Source: Pseudomonas viciae (GTDB lineage: Bacteria; Pseudomonadota; Gammaproteobacteria; Pseudomonadales; Pseudomonadaceae). Taken from it: DNA of 64,000 nucleotides. The DNA lies in contig NZ_CP035088.1 of NCBI RefSeq assembly GCF_004786035.1, positions 2,206,001 through 2,270,000 on the forward strand. Reading direction: 5' to 3'. The position numbers and the translations under genes were made by a program. Of the stretch, positions 46,754 through 56,401 are shown in pieces (position 1 is the stretch's first letter; each line of letters begins with the position of its first letter). Under the pieces are notes generated by a model. The model ran no database searches, was not told the DNA's origin, and saw nothing but the letters and a program-made list of their open reading frames with translations.

Positions 46754-48097
46754 TCAGCGCACCAGGCACGGCCGCTTGTTGTTGAACGTCCAGCCCGGAA
46801 TCAGGTACTGCATCGCCACCGCATCGTCCCTTGCTCCTAGCCCCATGCCTTTGTACAGCTCATGGGCCTTGGCCAACTGATCGGTATCCAGCTCAATCCC
46901 CAGCCCCGGTTTTTTCGGCACCTGCACGCAGCCGCCCTGGATCTGTAGCGGCGCCTTGGTCAGCCGTTGGCCGTCCTGCCAGATCCAGTGAGTGTCGATG
47001 GCGGTGATGTCGCCCGGCGCTGCAGCGGCCACATGCGTGAACATCGCCAGGGAGATATCGAAGTGGTTGTTGGAATGCGAACCCCAGGTCAGGCCCCATT
47101 CATTGCACATCTGCGCCACCCGCACCGAACCCTGCATGGTCCAGAAATGCGGATCGGCCAGAGGAATGTCCACTGACTGCAAAGTGATCGCGTGGCCCAT
47201 CTCGCGCCAGTCGGTGGCGATCATGTTGGTCGCGGTCTTGAGGCCTGTAGCCCGGCGAAACTCGGCCATGACCTCACGCCCGGAGTAGCCGTTCTCGGCC
47301 CCGCAAGGGTCCTCGGCATAGGCCAGCACTTTGTGCTGGTCGCGGCACAGACGGATCGCTTCCTTGAGTGACCAGGCACCGTTCGGGTCCAGGGTGATGC
47401 GTGCCTGGGGGAAACGTTCGGCCAGTGCGCTAACCGCTTCGATTTCTGCGTCACCCTCGAGCACGCCGCCCTTGAGCTTGAAATCCTCAAAGCCATAACG
47501 CGCGTGAGCGGCTTCGGCCAGGCGCACCACGGCGTCGGCGTCCAGGGCTTTTTCGTGGCGGATGCGGAACCAGTCGTTGTCGGCGTCCGGTTCGCTGCGG
47601 TAGGCCAGGTCGGTCTGCTGGCGATCGCCGACATAAAACAGATAACCGAGCATCTTCACTTCATCGCGCTGCTGGCCTTCGCCGAGCAGGGCTGCGACCG
47701 GCACGTCCAGGTGTTGGCCGAGCAGGTCCAACAACGCCGCTTCCAGGCCGGTTACCGCGTGGATGGTGATGCGCAGGTCGAAGGTCTGCAGGCCCCGGCC
47801 ACCGGCATCGCGGTCGGCGAACGCCTGGCGCACCGTGTTGAGGATCTTCTGGTAGGTGCCGATGGGGCTGCCGACCACCAGCGAGCGGGCGTCTTCGAGG
47901 GTCTGGCGAATGCGCTCGCCACCGGGCACTTCGCCCACTCCGGTGTGGCCGGCGTTGTCCTTGAGGATGACGATGTTGCGGGTGAAGAACGGGCCGTGGG
48001 CGCCGCTGAGGTTCAGCAGCATGCCGTCATGGCCGGCCACGGGCACGACCTGCATGCTGGTGATGATCGGGGCTTTGCTGGTTTCTGGTGTAGTCAT
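46754..48097 (-). CDS. gudD: Glucarate dehydratase
   Basis: The enzyme converts D-glucarate to 5-dehydro-4-deoxyglucarate. The 447-residue enolase-superfamily protein (E. coli GudD 446) shows the lid region [19 protein letters not shown], the KLKGG base motif near 208, metal ligands in TLDPNGAWS and AEDPCG, and the opposing DxH region near 310-340 ([45 protein letters not shown]). It lies 30 bp downstream of the permease gene. Confidence 0.95.
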   Translation of the reverse strand: MTTPETSKAPIITSMQVVPVAGHDGMLLNLSGAHGPFFTRNIVILKDNAGHTGVGEVPGGERIRQTLEDARSLVVGSPIGTYQKILNTVRQAFADRDAGGRGLQTFDLRITIHAVTGLEAALLDLLGQHLDVPVAALLGEGQQRDEVKMLGYLFYVGDRQQTDLAYRSEPDADNDWFRIRHEKALDADAVVRLAEAAHARYGFEDFKLKGGVLEGDAEIEAVSALAERFPQARITLDPNGAWSLKEAIRLCRDQHKVLAYAEDPCGAENGYSGREVMAEFRRATGLKTATNMIATDWREMGHAITLQSVDIPLADPHFWTMQGSVRVAQMCNEWGLTWGSHSNNHFDISLAMFTHVAAAAPGDITAIDTHWIWQDGQRLTKAPLQIQGGCVQVPKKPGLGIELDTDQLAKAHELYKGMGLGARDDAVAMQYLIPGWTFNNKRPCLVR

Positions 48098-48127
48098 GTG
48101 TACTTATCCTTGAACAAATCGAATGGA

Positions 48128-49474
48128 TCAGACGTGGCTGGCGGCGGGACTGGTCGGCGTCGTTGCCGGCTTGGGCTTGGGCGTATTGCGTGCGGCAAAC
48201 ACGATGATCGCGGCAATGATCGAAGTGGCTGCCAGGCCGTAGAGGCCGCCCTGGATCGAGCCGGTGTGCTCCTCCAGCAGGCCGAACGTGGTCGGGGCAA
48301 CGAAGCCGCCAAGGTTGCCCACGGAGTTGATCAACGCAATCACCCCTGCGGCAATTCGCGCGTCCAGGTAGGCCTGGGGAATCGGCCAGAACAGCGACGA
48401 CGCCGACTTGAAGCCCAGGGCCGCGAAGCAGATGGCGACGAAGGCGAAGATCGGCCCGCCGGTGGTGGACATGAACATCCCGGCCGCCGCGATCAGCAGG
48501 GCAGCGGCCACCCAGGCCTGTTGGAACTTCCACTTGGCCGACAGAGAGGCGAAGGCGTACATGCCGACAATCGACAGCAGCCAGGGGATGGAGTTGAACA
48601 GCCCGACCTGAATGTCGCTGAGGTCGCCCATCTTCTTGATGATGCTTGGCAGCCAGAACGTGGCGGCATAGATCGTCAATTGGATGAAAAAGTAGATTAG
48701 GCAAAACAGGATGATCTGGCGATCCTTGAGCAATTGGCCGATGGACAATTTGACCGGCGTGGCGGCTTCGCGGGCTGCCTGTTCATCGTCGATGGCCTTG
48801 ACCAGCGCGTCCTGTTCGTCGCGATTCAGCCATTTGGCATCGTGGGGCTTGGAGTCCAGCCAGAACCAGACGAAGACGCATAGGCAGACGGAGAACATCC
48901 CTTCGATGAAGTACATCCACTGCCAGCCATGCATGCCCAGGCCGTTGATTTGCAGGAGCAACCCCGACAGCGGGCCGGAGATCAACGACGCGATGGCCGA
49001 GCCGCTGAGGAAGATGGCGATGGCTTTGCCGCGTTCAACCCCTGGCAGCCAGCGGGTGAAGTAGTAAATCACCCCAGGGAAGAAACCGGCTTCGGCCACG
49101 CCCAGCAGAAAGCGCAGGATGTAGAAGTGGGTTTCGTTCTGGATGAACGCCATGCAGGCGGCCACCAGGCCCCAAGTGAGCATGATGCGGGTGAGCCAGA
49201 TACGTGCGCCGATTTTCTGCAGCAGGATGTTGGACGGGACTTCGAACAGCGCATAGCCGATGAAGAACAGGCCGGCACCGAAGCCGTAGGCGGCCGCGCC
49301 GATGCCCAGGTCGTGCTCCATGTGGGCACGCACGAAGCCGATGTTCACGCGGTCGATGTAGTTGACGATAAACATGATGACGAACAGCGGCAGGATGTGG
49401 CGCTTGACCTTGGAAATGGCCGACAGCAGCACCGGATCCGCGCCGGCATTCGCCTTGAGGCTGGATGTGTTCAC
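48128..49474 (-). CDS. gudP: MFS D-glucarate/galactarate permease
   Basis: The start is taken as GTG 49474, with GGGAGA 7 bp upstream, giving 448 residues. The protein has 12 membrane helices and the ACS/phthalate-permease signature FVIMFIVNYIDRVNIGFVRAHMEHDLGIGAAAYGFGAGLFFIGYALFEVPSNILLQKIGARIWLTRIMLTWG. It imports sugar diacids by proton symport. It is cotranscribed with gudD and faces a GntR regulator. Confidence 0.93.
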   Translation of the reverse strand: MNTSSLKANAGADPVLLSAISKVKRHILPLFVIMFIVNYIDRVNIGFVRAHMEHDLGIGAAAYGFGAGLFFIGYALFEVPSNILLQKIGARIWLTRIMLTWGLVAACMAFIQNETHFYILRFLLGVAEAGFFPGVIYYFTRWLPGVERGKAIAIFLSGSAIASLISGPLSGLLLQINGLGMHGWQWMYFIEGMFSVCLCVFVWFWLDSKPHDAKWLNRDEQDALVKAIDDEQAAREAATPVKLSIGQLLKDRQIILFCLIYFFIQLTIYAATFWLPSIIKKMGDLSDIQVGLFNSIPWLLSIVGMYAFASLSAKWKFQQAWVAAALLIAAAGMFMSTTGGPIFAFVAICFAALGFKSASSLFWPIPQAYLDARIAAGVIALINSVGNLGGFVAPTTFGLLEEHTGSIQGGLYGLAATSIIAAIIVFAARNTPKPKPATTPTSPAASHV

Positions 49475-49801
49475 TGGTTTTTCTCCCACTCGTTATTTTT
49501 ATGCGGGCATCGTGCAGGTGTCGATGTTGATGGACATCATACAACTTGATTTTTTTGAGTGACAAGACATTTTTGAACGTGTCTGGATGGGCGGATGGGT
49601 CTTTTTGTACCGTATTCATGAGGTGTTGTGACGATATTGAGGGGCGCTGGTGCGACGGGATGCGAGCCTTTCGTAGTGCGGGGTATTTGAAGTAATTTGT
49701 TAAAGCTGGTGTGTTGTCATATAAGTTGGCTGTTCGGTAATGCTCACTCTCATGCCTGCTGATGGTAGGATCGATCAGCCTGTTTTCGAGGAACCCTGGC
49801 G
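49475..49801. promoter_or_regulatory. Divergent gudP/GntR control region
   Basis: This 327-bp AT-richer gap holds both promoters. Two candidate GntR-type sites are GTTGATGGACATCATACAAC (49526-49545) and GTTGTCATATAAGTTGG (49713-49729), sharing a GTTGT core on one strand. No ORF is convincing here. Confidence 0.4.
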
Positions 49802-50512
49802 ATGCAAGACACCGAAGCGCCTCTGCGCAAGCGTACCCATAACCTGGCCCATGACTTGGTGGCGAAGCTGAGCCAGAGCATCTTGCTGGGGCAGTTGAAG
49901 CCCGGGGAAAAGCTGCCATCGGAAGGCGCTATCGTGCGCGAGCATGGTGTCAGTCGCACGGTGGTGCGCGAGGCGATTTCCAAGTTGCAGGCGTCGGGAC
50001 TGGTGGAAACCCGTCACGGCATTGGCACCTTTGTGCTGGAGCAGACCGGCGAGCCGGGCCTGCGGCTCAATGTCGATACCGCGGCGGGGGTGCGCGCCAT
50101 TCTGGAACTGCGCCTGGGCCTGGAAACCCAGGCGGCTGCGTTGGCGGCCCAGCGCCGCAGTGAACACCAACTGCAGCAGATGCGTCAGGCGCTGGATGAT
50201 TATCAACGGTTGTCCAGCAACAACGACAGCTGCGTCGAAGCCGACCGGCGTTTCCATTTGCTCATCGCCGAAGCCACGGACAACACCTGCTTTGTCGAGA
50301 TCATGCAACACCTGGGCAGTGCGATGATCCCCAGGACCCGAGTGAACGTGGCCGAACGCGGCCAGGCTGATCTCGGGAAACTGGCGCAATTGGCCAGCCT
50401 CGAGCACGAGGCAATCTTCAACGCCATCAAACGCCAGGACCCCGACGCCGCCCGCGCCGCCATGTGGCTGCACCTGACCAACAGCCGCGACCGGTTTGGC
50501 GCGGGAGCCTGA
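49802..50512 (+). CDS. GntR-family (FadR/FCD type) regulator of glucarate genes
   Basis: The 236-residue protein has a winged helix at about 10-78 (LVAKLSQSILLGQLKPGEKLPSEGAIVREHGVSRTVVREAISKLQASGLVETRHGIGTFV) and an FCD ligand domain at about 95-225 with DRRFHLLIAEAT and LEHEAIFNAIKRQDPDAARAAMWLHL, carrying the acidic and histidine metal residues. It is divergent from gudP-gudD, so it probably represses them until glucarate or galactarate is present. Confidence 0.9.
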   Translation: MQDTEAPLRKRTHNLAHDLVAKLSQSILLGQLKPGEKLPSEGAIVREHGVSRTVVREAISKLQASGLVETRHGIGTFVLEQTGEPGLRLNVDTAAGVRAILELRLGLETQAAALAAQRRSEHQLQQMRQALDDYQRLSSNNDSCVEADRRFHLLIAEATDNTCFVEIMQHLGSAMIPRTRVNVAERGQADLGKLAQLASLEHEAIFNAIKRQDPDAARAAMWLHLTNSRDRFGAGA

Positions 50513-50535
50513 GGGCTCATCGTCGCCTGACCCAC

Positions 50536-50638
50536 CGCCTTCGCGAGCAAGCCCGCTCCCACACTGGAACTGTGGTGGACGTCGCATCTGTGAGCCCCCA
50601 AGAACCCTTGTGGGAGCCCAGCTTGCTCGCGATGACGG
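50536..50638. repeat. REPIN, reversed arrangement
   Basis: CTTCGCGAGCAAGCCCGCTC at the left and TTGTGGGAGCCCAGCTTGCT at the right form an inverted pair after the GntR gene. Confidence 0.8.
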
Positions 50639-50667
50639 CCGGCGGGCCAGACTCAAAACCAGCAGGC

Positions 50668-50700
50668 AAAAAAAACCGGCGCAACCGAGGTTGCGCCGGT
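50668..50700 (-). terminator. Rho-independent terminator of atoB
   Basis: On the minus strand ACCGGCGCAACC, a short loop and GGTTGCGCCGGT are followed by a run of T. It lies 65 bp after the atoB stop codon. Confidence 0.88.
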
Positions 50701-50764
50701 GGTGGTGCCAGTGGCTGCGCGGATGTTCGTGGGTCCGCACAACCGCTGTTGAACCCTTTGCCGG

Positions 50765-51946
50765 TTACGCCCGTTCCAGCGCCAAGGCCACGCCTTGGCC
50801 GCCGCCGATGCACAGCGTTGCGAGGCCTTTCTTGGCATCGCGCTTGATCATTTCATGCAGCAGCGACACCAGTACCCGGCAACCTGAAGCCCCGATGGGG
50901 TGACCCAGGGCGATGGCGCCGCCATTGACGTTGACCTTGTCCATGTCCCATTTCAGCTCCTTGGCCACGGCCAACGACTGGGCGGCGAAGGCTTCGTTGG
51001 CTTCGATCAGATCCAGTTGCTCCAGCGACCAACCGGCCTTGTCCAGGCAGCGGCGGGTGGCCGAGACCGGGCCGATGCCCATGATCGCCGGGTCGACGCC
51101 AGCGTTGGCGTAGGCACTGATTTTCGCCAGCACCGGCAAGCCCAGCGCCTTGGCTTTTTCGGCGCTCATCAGCACGACCGCAGCGGCGCCGTCATTGAGC
51201 GACGAAGCATTGCCGGCGGTGACGCTGCCGTCCTTCTTGAAGGCGGGCTTGAGCTTGCCCAGGGATTCTGCGGTGGTGCCGGCCCGTGGTTGTTCGTCGG
51301 TGGCGAACGCCACGGGATCACCTTTGCGCTGCGGAATCAGGATCGGCGTGATCTCATCGGCAAACCGACCGCCTTCAACAGCGGCGACGGCTTTCTGCTG
51401 GGACGCGGCGGCAAAGGCGTCCTGCTCCTCGCGGCTGATGCCGTACTTGTCCACCAGATTCTCGGCGGTGATGCCCATGTGGTAATCGTTGAAGGCATCC
51501 CACAGGCCGTCGGTAATCATGCTGTCGATCATCTTCGCGTGGCCCATGCGCAGGCCGGTGCGAGCGGCCGGCAACACGTATGGGGCCAGGCTCATGTTCT
51601 CCATGCCGCCGGCGATGATGACCTCGGCATCGCCACAGCGGATCGCCTGGGCGCCCAGGTGCAACGCTTTGAGCCCCGAGCCGCAGACCTTGTTCAGGGT
51701 CAGCGCAGGCACTGCATGGGGCAGACCGGCGAGGATCGACGCCTGGCGGGCCGGGTTTTGCCCGGAGCCTGCGGTCAGCACCTGGCCGAGGATCACTTCA
51801 TCGACCTGCTCGCCGGACAGGCCGGTCTGTTCCAGCAGGCGGCGAATCACCGCCGCACCGAGTTCCGGTGCGGGAATGGAAGCCAGCGAACCCTGGAAGC
51901 TGCCAATGGCAGTGCGGGTGGCGGCGACAATCACGACTTCTTGCAT
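50765..51946 (-). CDS. atoB: Acetyl-CoA C-acetyltransferase (thiolase)
   Basis: The enzyme splits acetoacetyl-CoA to two acetyl-CoA. The start at 51946 follows GGAGAG, giving 393 residues. The catalytic residues are all present: Cys88 ([12 protein letters not shown]), His349 ([10 protein letters not shown]) and Cys379 (LCIGGGQG). It begins 12 bp after the CoA-transferase beta-subunit gene and completes the dhcA-dhcB-atoB operon. Confidence 0.95.
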   Translation of the reverse strand: MQEVVIVAATRTAIGSFQGSLASIPAPELGAAVIRRLLEQTGLSGEQVDEVILGQVLTAGSGQNPARQASILAGLPHAVPALTLNKVCGSGLKALHLGAQAIRCGDAEVIIAGGMENMSLAPYVLPAARTGLRMGHAKMIDSMITDGLWDAFNDYHMGITAENLVDKYGISREEQDAFAAASQQKAVAAVEGGRFADEITPILIPQRKGDPVAFATDEQPRAGTTAESLGKLKPAFKKDGSVTAGNASSLNDGAAAVVLMSAEKAKALGLPVLAKISAYANAGVDPAIMGIGPVSATRRCLDKAGWSLEQLDLIEANEAFAAQSLAVAKELKWDMDKVNVNGGAIALGHPIGASGCRVLVSLLHEMIKRDAKKGLATLCIGGGQGVALALERA

Positions 51947-51957
51947 CGAATCTCTCC

Positions 51958-52623
51958 TCACTGGGCAGCGAACTGCATTTCAGGCACATGGTCCGGCACG
52001 ATAAGTTTGCCGGCGGTCTTGGCGACGATTTCCTCGACGCTGACGCCCGGGGCACGTTCTTTCAGGATGAAGGCGCCGTCCTGGATTTCCAGGTAGGCCA
52101 GGTCGGTCAGTACACGCTTGATGCAGCCGGCGCCGGTCAGCGGCAGGCTGCAACGTGGCAGCAGTTTCGACTCACCGTCCTTGGACGCATGGGTCATGGT
52201 AACGATGATGTTCTCGGCGCCGGCCACCAGGTCCATCGCGCCGCCCATGCCTTTGACGAGCTTGCCGGGGATCATCCACGAGGCAATGTTGCCTTCCACA
52301 TCCACTTCGAACGCGCCAAGCACGGTCAGGTCGATATGGCCGCCACGGATCATGGCAAACGATTCGGCCGAAGAGAAGATCGAGGCACCGATGCGCGCGG
52401 TGACGGTCTGCTTGCCGGCGTTGATCATGTCGGCATCGACCTCGGCTTCGGTGGGAAACGCGCCCATGCCAAGCAGGCCGTTTTCCGACTGCAGCATGAC
52501 TTCCATGCCTTCGGGGATGTAGTTGGCGACCAGGGTCGGAATGCCGATACCCAGGTTCACGTAGTAGCCGTCCTGCATTTCGCGGGCGACGCGTTGAGCC
52601 ATTTGTTCGCGGGAAAGTGCCAT
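51958..52623 (-). CDS. dhcB: CoA-transferase beta subunit (DhcB/AtoA-like)
   Basis: The 221-residue 3-oxoacid CoA-transferase subunit carries the catalytic glutamate in [11 protein letters not shown] (Glu47) and the preceding [15 protein letters not shown]. With the alpha subunit upstream it transfers CoA to a 3-keto acid. Gene order (LysR, alpha, beta, thiolase) matches the P. aeruginosa dhcR-dhcA-dhcB-atoB locus for dehydrocarnitine, as I recall it; acetoacetate is the alternative substrate. Confidence 0.87.
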   Translation of the reverse strand: MALSREQMAQRVAREMQDGYYVNLGIGIPTLVANYIPEGMEVMLQSENGLLGMGAFPTEAEVDADMINAGKQTVTARIGASIFSSAESFAMIRGGHIDLTVLGAFEVDVEGNIASWMIPGKLVKGMGGAMDLVAGAENIIVTMTHASKDGESKLLPRCSLPLTGAGCIKRVLTDLAYLEIQDGAFILKERAPGVSVEEIVAKTAGKLIVPDHVPEMQFAAQ

Positions 52624-52658
52624 GTTGTTATTCCTTCATTCGGGCCGGGGGCAGGGGA

Positions 52659-53357
52659 TCACTTACGCACGGTGCGCTGTTCGATGCGCTTTTCGAACGT
52701 GCCGCAAATGACCCGGTCGACGTAGATGCCAGGGGTATGGATCTGCGTCGGGTCCAGCTCGCCGGGTTCGACGATTTCTTCGACTTCCACCACGGTGATC
52801 TTGCCGGCCGTGGCAGCCAGCGGGTTGAAGTTCTGGGCGGTATGGCGATAGACCACGTTGCCGAAATGGTCGGCTTTCCAGCCTTTGACAATGGCGAAAT
52901 CGCCGGTGATGGATTCTTCCATCAGGTACTGGCGGCCATGGAACTCACGCACTTCCTTGCCTTCGGCCACGGGGGTGCCGACGCCGGTAGCGGTGAAGAA
53001 CGCCGGGATGCCTGCGCCACCGGCGCGCATTTTTTCGGCGAGGGTGCCTTGGGGGGTGAGTACGACTTCGATTTCGCCGCTCAGTAGCTGCTTTTCGAAG
53101 AGGGCGTTTTCGCCCACGTAGGAGGCCACCACTTTGCGAATCTGCCGATCTTCCAACAGCACGCCGAGGCCGAAACCGTCGACTCCGCAGTTGTTGGAGA
53201 CCACGGTGAGATCGCGAATACCCTTGCGCTTGATCTCGGCGATCAGGTTTTCCGGAATGCCGCAGAGGCCGAAACCACCGGCGATGACGGTCATGCCGTC
53301 CTTCAAGCCTTCCAGCGCTTCTTCATAAGAACTCACGCGTTTGTCGAAACCTGCCAT
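52659..53357 (-). CDS. dhcA: CoA-transferase alpha subunit (DhcA/AtoD-like)
   Basis: From ATG 53357 the 232-residue protein shows the CoA-transferase alpha signature [19 protein letters not shown] at about 23-41, [14 protein letters not shown] and the [15 protein letters not shown] region. It pairs with the beta subunit whose gene starts 35 bp downstream. It heads the operon and is divergent from a LysR regulator. Confidence 0.88.
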   Translation of the reverse strand: MAGFDKRVSSYEEALEGLKDGMTVIAGGFGLCGIPENLIAEIKRKGIRDLTVVSNNCGVDGFGLGVLLEDRQIRKVVASYVGENALFEKQLLSGEIEVVLTPQGTLAEKMRAGGAGIPAFFTATGVGTPVAEGKEVREFHGRQYLMEESITGDFAIVKGWKADHFGNVVYRHTAQNFNPLAATAGKITVVEVEEIVEPGELDPTQIHTPGIYVDRVICGTFEKRIEQRTVRK

Positions 53358-53406
53358 AGACACCTCTTTTATTCTTGATGGGCTCGCAATGAATGCAGTG
53401 TTGCGC

Positions 53407-53429
53407 CAACTCATATATTTGTTAAGTTG
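53407..53429. promoter_or_regulatory. Candidate LysR binding site between dhcA and its regulator
   Basis: CAACT, an AT-rich spacer and AGTTG form an interrupted palindrome in the 130-bp divergent promoter region. This is the T-N11-A type layout usual for LysR proteins. Confidence 0.35.
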
Positions 53430-53487
53430 ATTTTTAGGTTGAATTGATTGATAAAACTCAATAATTGCCACCCGGAACACCGCGCCC

Positions 53488-54390
53488 ATGACCCTCAAGC
53501 AAATCCGTGCCTTTCTCGCCGTGGCCCAGAGCCTGAGCTTCGCCGTGGCCTGCGAGCGACTGCACCTGTCCCAGTCGGCCTTGAGCCTGACCATAAAGGC
53601 TCTGGAAGAGGGCCTCGGCGGTCGGTTGTTCAGCCGCAATACCCGTAACGTCGCGCTGACGCCTGAAGGCGAATCCTTGCTGCCACTGGCTCGACGGCTG
53701 GTTGCCGATTGGGACAACGCCGAGGATGAAATGCGCCAACGCTTCACCTTGCAGCGCGGTCGGGTGACGTTGGCGGCGATGCCGTCATTTGCCGGTAACT
53801 TGCTGCCACCGATCCTCAAGACCTTCCGCGCCCGTTATCCGAATGTCAACGTCACGGTCAACGATGTAATCAACGAGCAGGTGCTGGAGATGGTGCGTGA
53901 TCGCCATGTCGAACTGGGGGTAGCGTTTGAACCGCAGCAGAGCTCATCCCTGGCCTTTACCCCTTTGTACCTGGATCGCTTTGTTGCCGTGGTGCCCCTC
54001 GATTCGCCGCTGGCCCAGCTGAGCGAAATCAAGTGGCAGGCCTTGCTGGAACAGCCGTTTATCACTTTGCAGCGGCCCTCCACCGTGCGGGTGATGCTCG
54101 AGGAACATTTGCAGGCCCGGGGCATGAAACTGCCGGTGGAGTTCGAGAGCCATCAACTGGCGACCGTCGGGCGAATGGTCGCCAGCGGGTTGGGGGTGAG
54201 TGCAGTACCGGCCCTGTGTGTCGGGCAGATGCATGAGTTGGGCGCCCGTTGCATTACCTTGAGCGATCCGGTGATCGAGCGGGCCATCGGTGTGCTGACC
54301 AAGCCGGGGCATGAACTGTCGGCGGCGGCGCAGGCGTTGTTCGATACGCTCAAGGAGCAGGATCTTGGTGCGCAGTTGGCCGTACGCTGA
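53488..54390 (+). CDS. dhcR: LysR-family regulator of the dhcAB-atoB operon
   Basis: The 300-residue protein begins [50 protein letters not shown], the LysR helix-turn-helix, and has a periplasmic-binding-like effector domain from about residue 90. It is divergent from dhcA with 130 bp between, the location of dhcR in P. aeruginosa. It is probably the activator responding to the keto-acid substrate; the name is based on synteny. Confidence 0.85.
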   Translation: MTLKQIRAFLAVAQSLSFAVACERLHLSQSALSLTIKALEEGLGGRLFSRNTRNVALTPEGESLLPLARRLVADWDNAEDEMRQRFTLQRGRVTLAAMPSFAGNLLPPILKTFRARYPNVNVTVNDVINEQVLEMVRDRHVELGVAFEPQQSSSLAFTPLYLDRFVAVVPLDSPLAQLSEIKWQALLEQPFITLQRPSTVRVMLEEHLQARGMKLPVEFESHQLATVGRMVASGLGVSAVPALCVGQMHELGARCITLSDPVIERAIGVLTKPGHELSAAAQALFDTLKEQDLGAQLAVR

Positions 54391-54400
54391 GTACCGAGCT

Positions 54401-54494
54401 TTTGTGGGAGCAGGCTTGCTCGCGAAGACGGTGGAACATTCAGCATTGATGTCGACTGATACTCCGCTTTCGCGAGCAAGCCCGCTCCCACAGG
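54401..54494. repeat. REPIN (paired inverted REP elements)
   Basis: TTGTGGGAGCAGGCTTGCTC at the left and CGCGAGCAAGCCCGCTCCCA at the right lie between the convergent LysR and sirtuin genes. Confidence 0.87.
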
Positions 54495-54509
54495 GGGCTG
54501 AGTTGTTCG

Positions 54510-55349
54510 TTAGAACTGGCGATGTGTCAGTAAAGGCAGCAACGCCTCGCATGGCTCTTCCAGCTTCAAATCCAGCAACTCATCAGCCCGGGTCTTGCCC
54601 CGGTTGATCGCCAGCAGCGGTTTGCCCTGATCCTTGATCGCCCGGCACAGGCGAAACGCCGACCAGGCCATCAGCGACGAGCCCACCACCAGCAGGCCGT
54701 CCGCATCCTCGACGGCCTGGGTGGCGCGAGCGGCGGTAACGGCGGCGACGTTTTCGCCGAAAAAAACCACGTCGGGTTTCAAGCGTTCACCGCCGCAATG
54801 GGGGCAGTGAGGTATCTGGAAGCGCGCTTCGAACGCCGGGGCCAGCAGGGTGTCGCCGTCGGGCGCCTGCACCGCATCGACGTCGGCCAGGTAAGGGTTT
54901 TGTGCTTCCATCAACAATTGGATCTGCTGCCGTTCGCTGCGCTGCTCGCAATCCAGGCACAGCACGCGATGCAGGCTGCCATGGAGTTCGATCACCTCCT
55001 GGCTGCCGGCCTGGTCGTGCAGGGTGTCAACGTTCTGGGTGATCAGGCCGCTGATGCGTTGTTCGGCCTGCAGCGTCGCCAAGGCCTCGTGGGCTGCATT
55101 CGGTCGCGCCTGGCGCACCCGTGGCCAGCCCAGCATCGCTCGCGCCCAATAGCGTCGCCGCGCCTCGGGTTTGGCGAGAAACTCCTGGTACATCATGGGC
55201 TGTCGACCCCGGCGTACACCGTCGCTGTCGCGGTAATCGGGAATGCCCGATGGGGTGCTGATGCCGGCGCCGGTGAGGACCAGGAAATGGCGCCCGGCCA
55301 TGTGTTCCAGCAACTGATCGAGCGGTTCACGGTGAAGATCGTCGGGCAT
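54510..55349 (-). CDS. SIR2-family NAD-dependent protein deacylase
   Basis: The 279-residue sirtuin removes acyl groups from lysine using NAD. The NAD motif is LTGAGISTPSGIPDYRD (25-41), TQNVDTLHDQAG follows (104-115), and the catalytic histidine is His123 (ELHGS). Four zinc cysteines are at 131, 134, 182 and 185 (CLDC, CPHC). The pattern is closer to the SIRT4-like class than to E. coli CobB. Nothing adjacent suggests a specific target. Confidence 0.93.
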   Translation of the reverse strand: MPDDLHREPLDQLLEHMAGRHFLVLTGAGISTPSGIPDYRDSDGVRRGRQPMMYQEFLAKPEARRRYWARAMLGWPRVRQARPNAAHEALATLQAEQRISGLITQNVDTLHDQAGSQEVIELHGSLHRVLCLDCEQRSERQQIQLLMEAQNPYLADVDAVQAPDGDTLLAPAFEARFQIPHCPHCGGERLKPDVVFFGENVAAVTAARATQAVEDADGLLVVGSSLMAWSAFRLCRAIKDQGKPLLAINRGKTRADELLDLKLEEPCEALLPLLTHRQF

Positions 55350-55526
55350 GTGGGAGTCTCCGCTGGCCTGGAACTGTTGAGATTAGCACTGCGGTTGAGC
55401 AGGGAAACGGCGATACGCCTTTCGTCGCTCTATGCGGTGGTTCTTCAAACTTCCCCGGGCCCGCGATATCCACTTCTATGTGCGGCGATCGCGGCCGCTC
55501 CTGAACCTGCCGAGAGAAGGAGGCGT

Positions 55527-55787
55527 ATGAAACAGACCACCGGTAAAGTACGGGTCATCAATCGACAGCGTGCAATGGTGGGTGTGTACGTCGAGCAAGA
55601 GGACGACCACACCGTGCTCAAACTAAGTTCGGTCAATGACATCGACATTGGCGACGTCATGGCGTGGGACAGCGGCACGGCCTTGGGCACCCAGTCCTAT
55701 CGTAACTTGACCAAGGGCTGGACCGCCGAGGTGTATGTGGCTAAGCACGGTGTTGCGACGGCGAATCTTGAGGTCCAGTTGAGGTGA
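55527..55787 (+). CDS. Small hypothetical protein
   Basis: AAGGAGG precedes the ATG at 55527, a strong start. The 86-residue soluble product is MKQTTGKVRVINRQRAMVGV and continues with SVNDIDIGDVMAWDSGTALGTQSYRNLTKGWTAEVYVAKHG. The beta-rich pattern suggests a small barrel. I do not recognise a family. Confidence 0.75.
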   Translation: MKQTTGKVRVINRQRAMVGVYVEQEDDHTVLKLSSVNDIDIGDVMAWDSGTALGTQSYRNLTKGWTAEVYVAKHGVATANLEVQLR

Positions 55788-55858
55788 GATCCCGACAGGG
55801 TTCATATGGCTGAAATATACCGGATCTAAATCATCTAAGGGTTGTGGTTTGATCAATA

Positions 55859-55874
55859 GCCTATTGCAATAGGC
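55859..55874. promoter_or_regulatory. Perfect 16-bp palindrome
   Basis: GCCTATTGCAATAGGC is perfectly self-complementary. It lies 31 bp upstream of a small ORF and 150 bp upstream of the KGG stress gene, so it is a candidate operator. Confidence 0.45.
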
Positions 55875-55904
55875 CAGGGCGTCGACCCCATAAATAAGGT
55901 GAGC

Positions 55905-56000
55905 ATGAAAGCATCGACCGTTCGTCGTCGCATGCGCGCATTCTCTAAAACCTTAGCGGCCTCGAGTTTTCCGAATACTACGAACCAGCAGGTTCGTTAA
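55905..56000 (+). CDS. Candidate 31-residue leader peptide upstream of KGG gene
   Basis: ATG at 55905 is preceded by AAGGTGAG, similar to the site used by the next gene. It encodes MKASTVRRRMRAFSKTLAAS followed by SFPNTTNQQVR and TAA at 55998. The peptide is basic at its N-terminus. A hairpin CGAACC-AGCA-GGTTCG (55981-55996) spans its last codons and a second, CGTTAA-N6-TTAACG, spans 55995-56012, just before the next ribosome-binding site. It may be a translated leader that controls the KGG gene; translation is not proven. Confidence 0.42.
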   Translation: MKASTVRRRMRAFSKTLAASSFPNTTNQQVR

Positions 56001-56023
56001 CATCAATTAACGAGGTGAATGAA

Positions 56024-56401
56024 ATGGCTAACACAGGAAATAACAATCCTGGCAATTTCGCTAACGATCGTGAGAAGGCCTCGCAAGCTGGGAAGAAAGG
56101 CGGCCAAGCCTCGGGTGGCAACTTCGCCAACGACCCGGAGCGCGCATCCGAGGCCGGACGCAAGGGTGGGCAAGCCTCGGGCGGCAATTTCGCCAACGAC
56201 CCAGGACGTGCCGCAGAGGCCGGCCGCAAAGGCGGGCAGGCCTCGGGGGGCAATTTTGCCAAAGATCCGGAACGCGCCTCTGAAGCGGGGCGTAAAGGCG
56301 GCCAAGCCTCCGGTGGCAACGTAGCCAACGACCGTGAGCAAGCCAGCGATGCCGGTCGAAAAGGCAGTGGAAACAGTCAGGGGGGAGGGCGTAAATCGTA
56401 A
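56024..56401 (+). CDS. KGG-repeat stress protein (con-10/GsiB-like)
   Basis: From ATG 56024 the 125-residue hydrophilic protein consists of about five 22-residue repeats of the type ASEAGRKGGQASGGNFANDP. This is the KGG stress-protein motif found in conidiation protein 10 and Bacillus GsiB. There are no hydrophobic segments or cysteines. Such proteins resemble LEA-type protectants induced by general stress or desiccation. GAGGTG lies 7 bp before the start. Confidence 0.9.
   Translation: MANTGNNNPGNFANDREKASQAGKKGGQASGGNFANDPERASEAGRKGGQASGGNFANDPGRAAEAGRKGGQASGGNFAKDPERASEAGRKGGQASGGNVANDREQASDAGRKGSGNSQGGGRKS

Noticed and set aside
49527..49540. Anr/FNR box TTGATGGACATCAT
   Set aside because: One consensus base is missing and glucarate uptake is not expected to be oxygen controlled; a GntR operator explains the palindrome as well.
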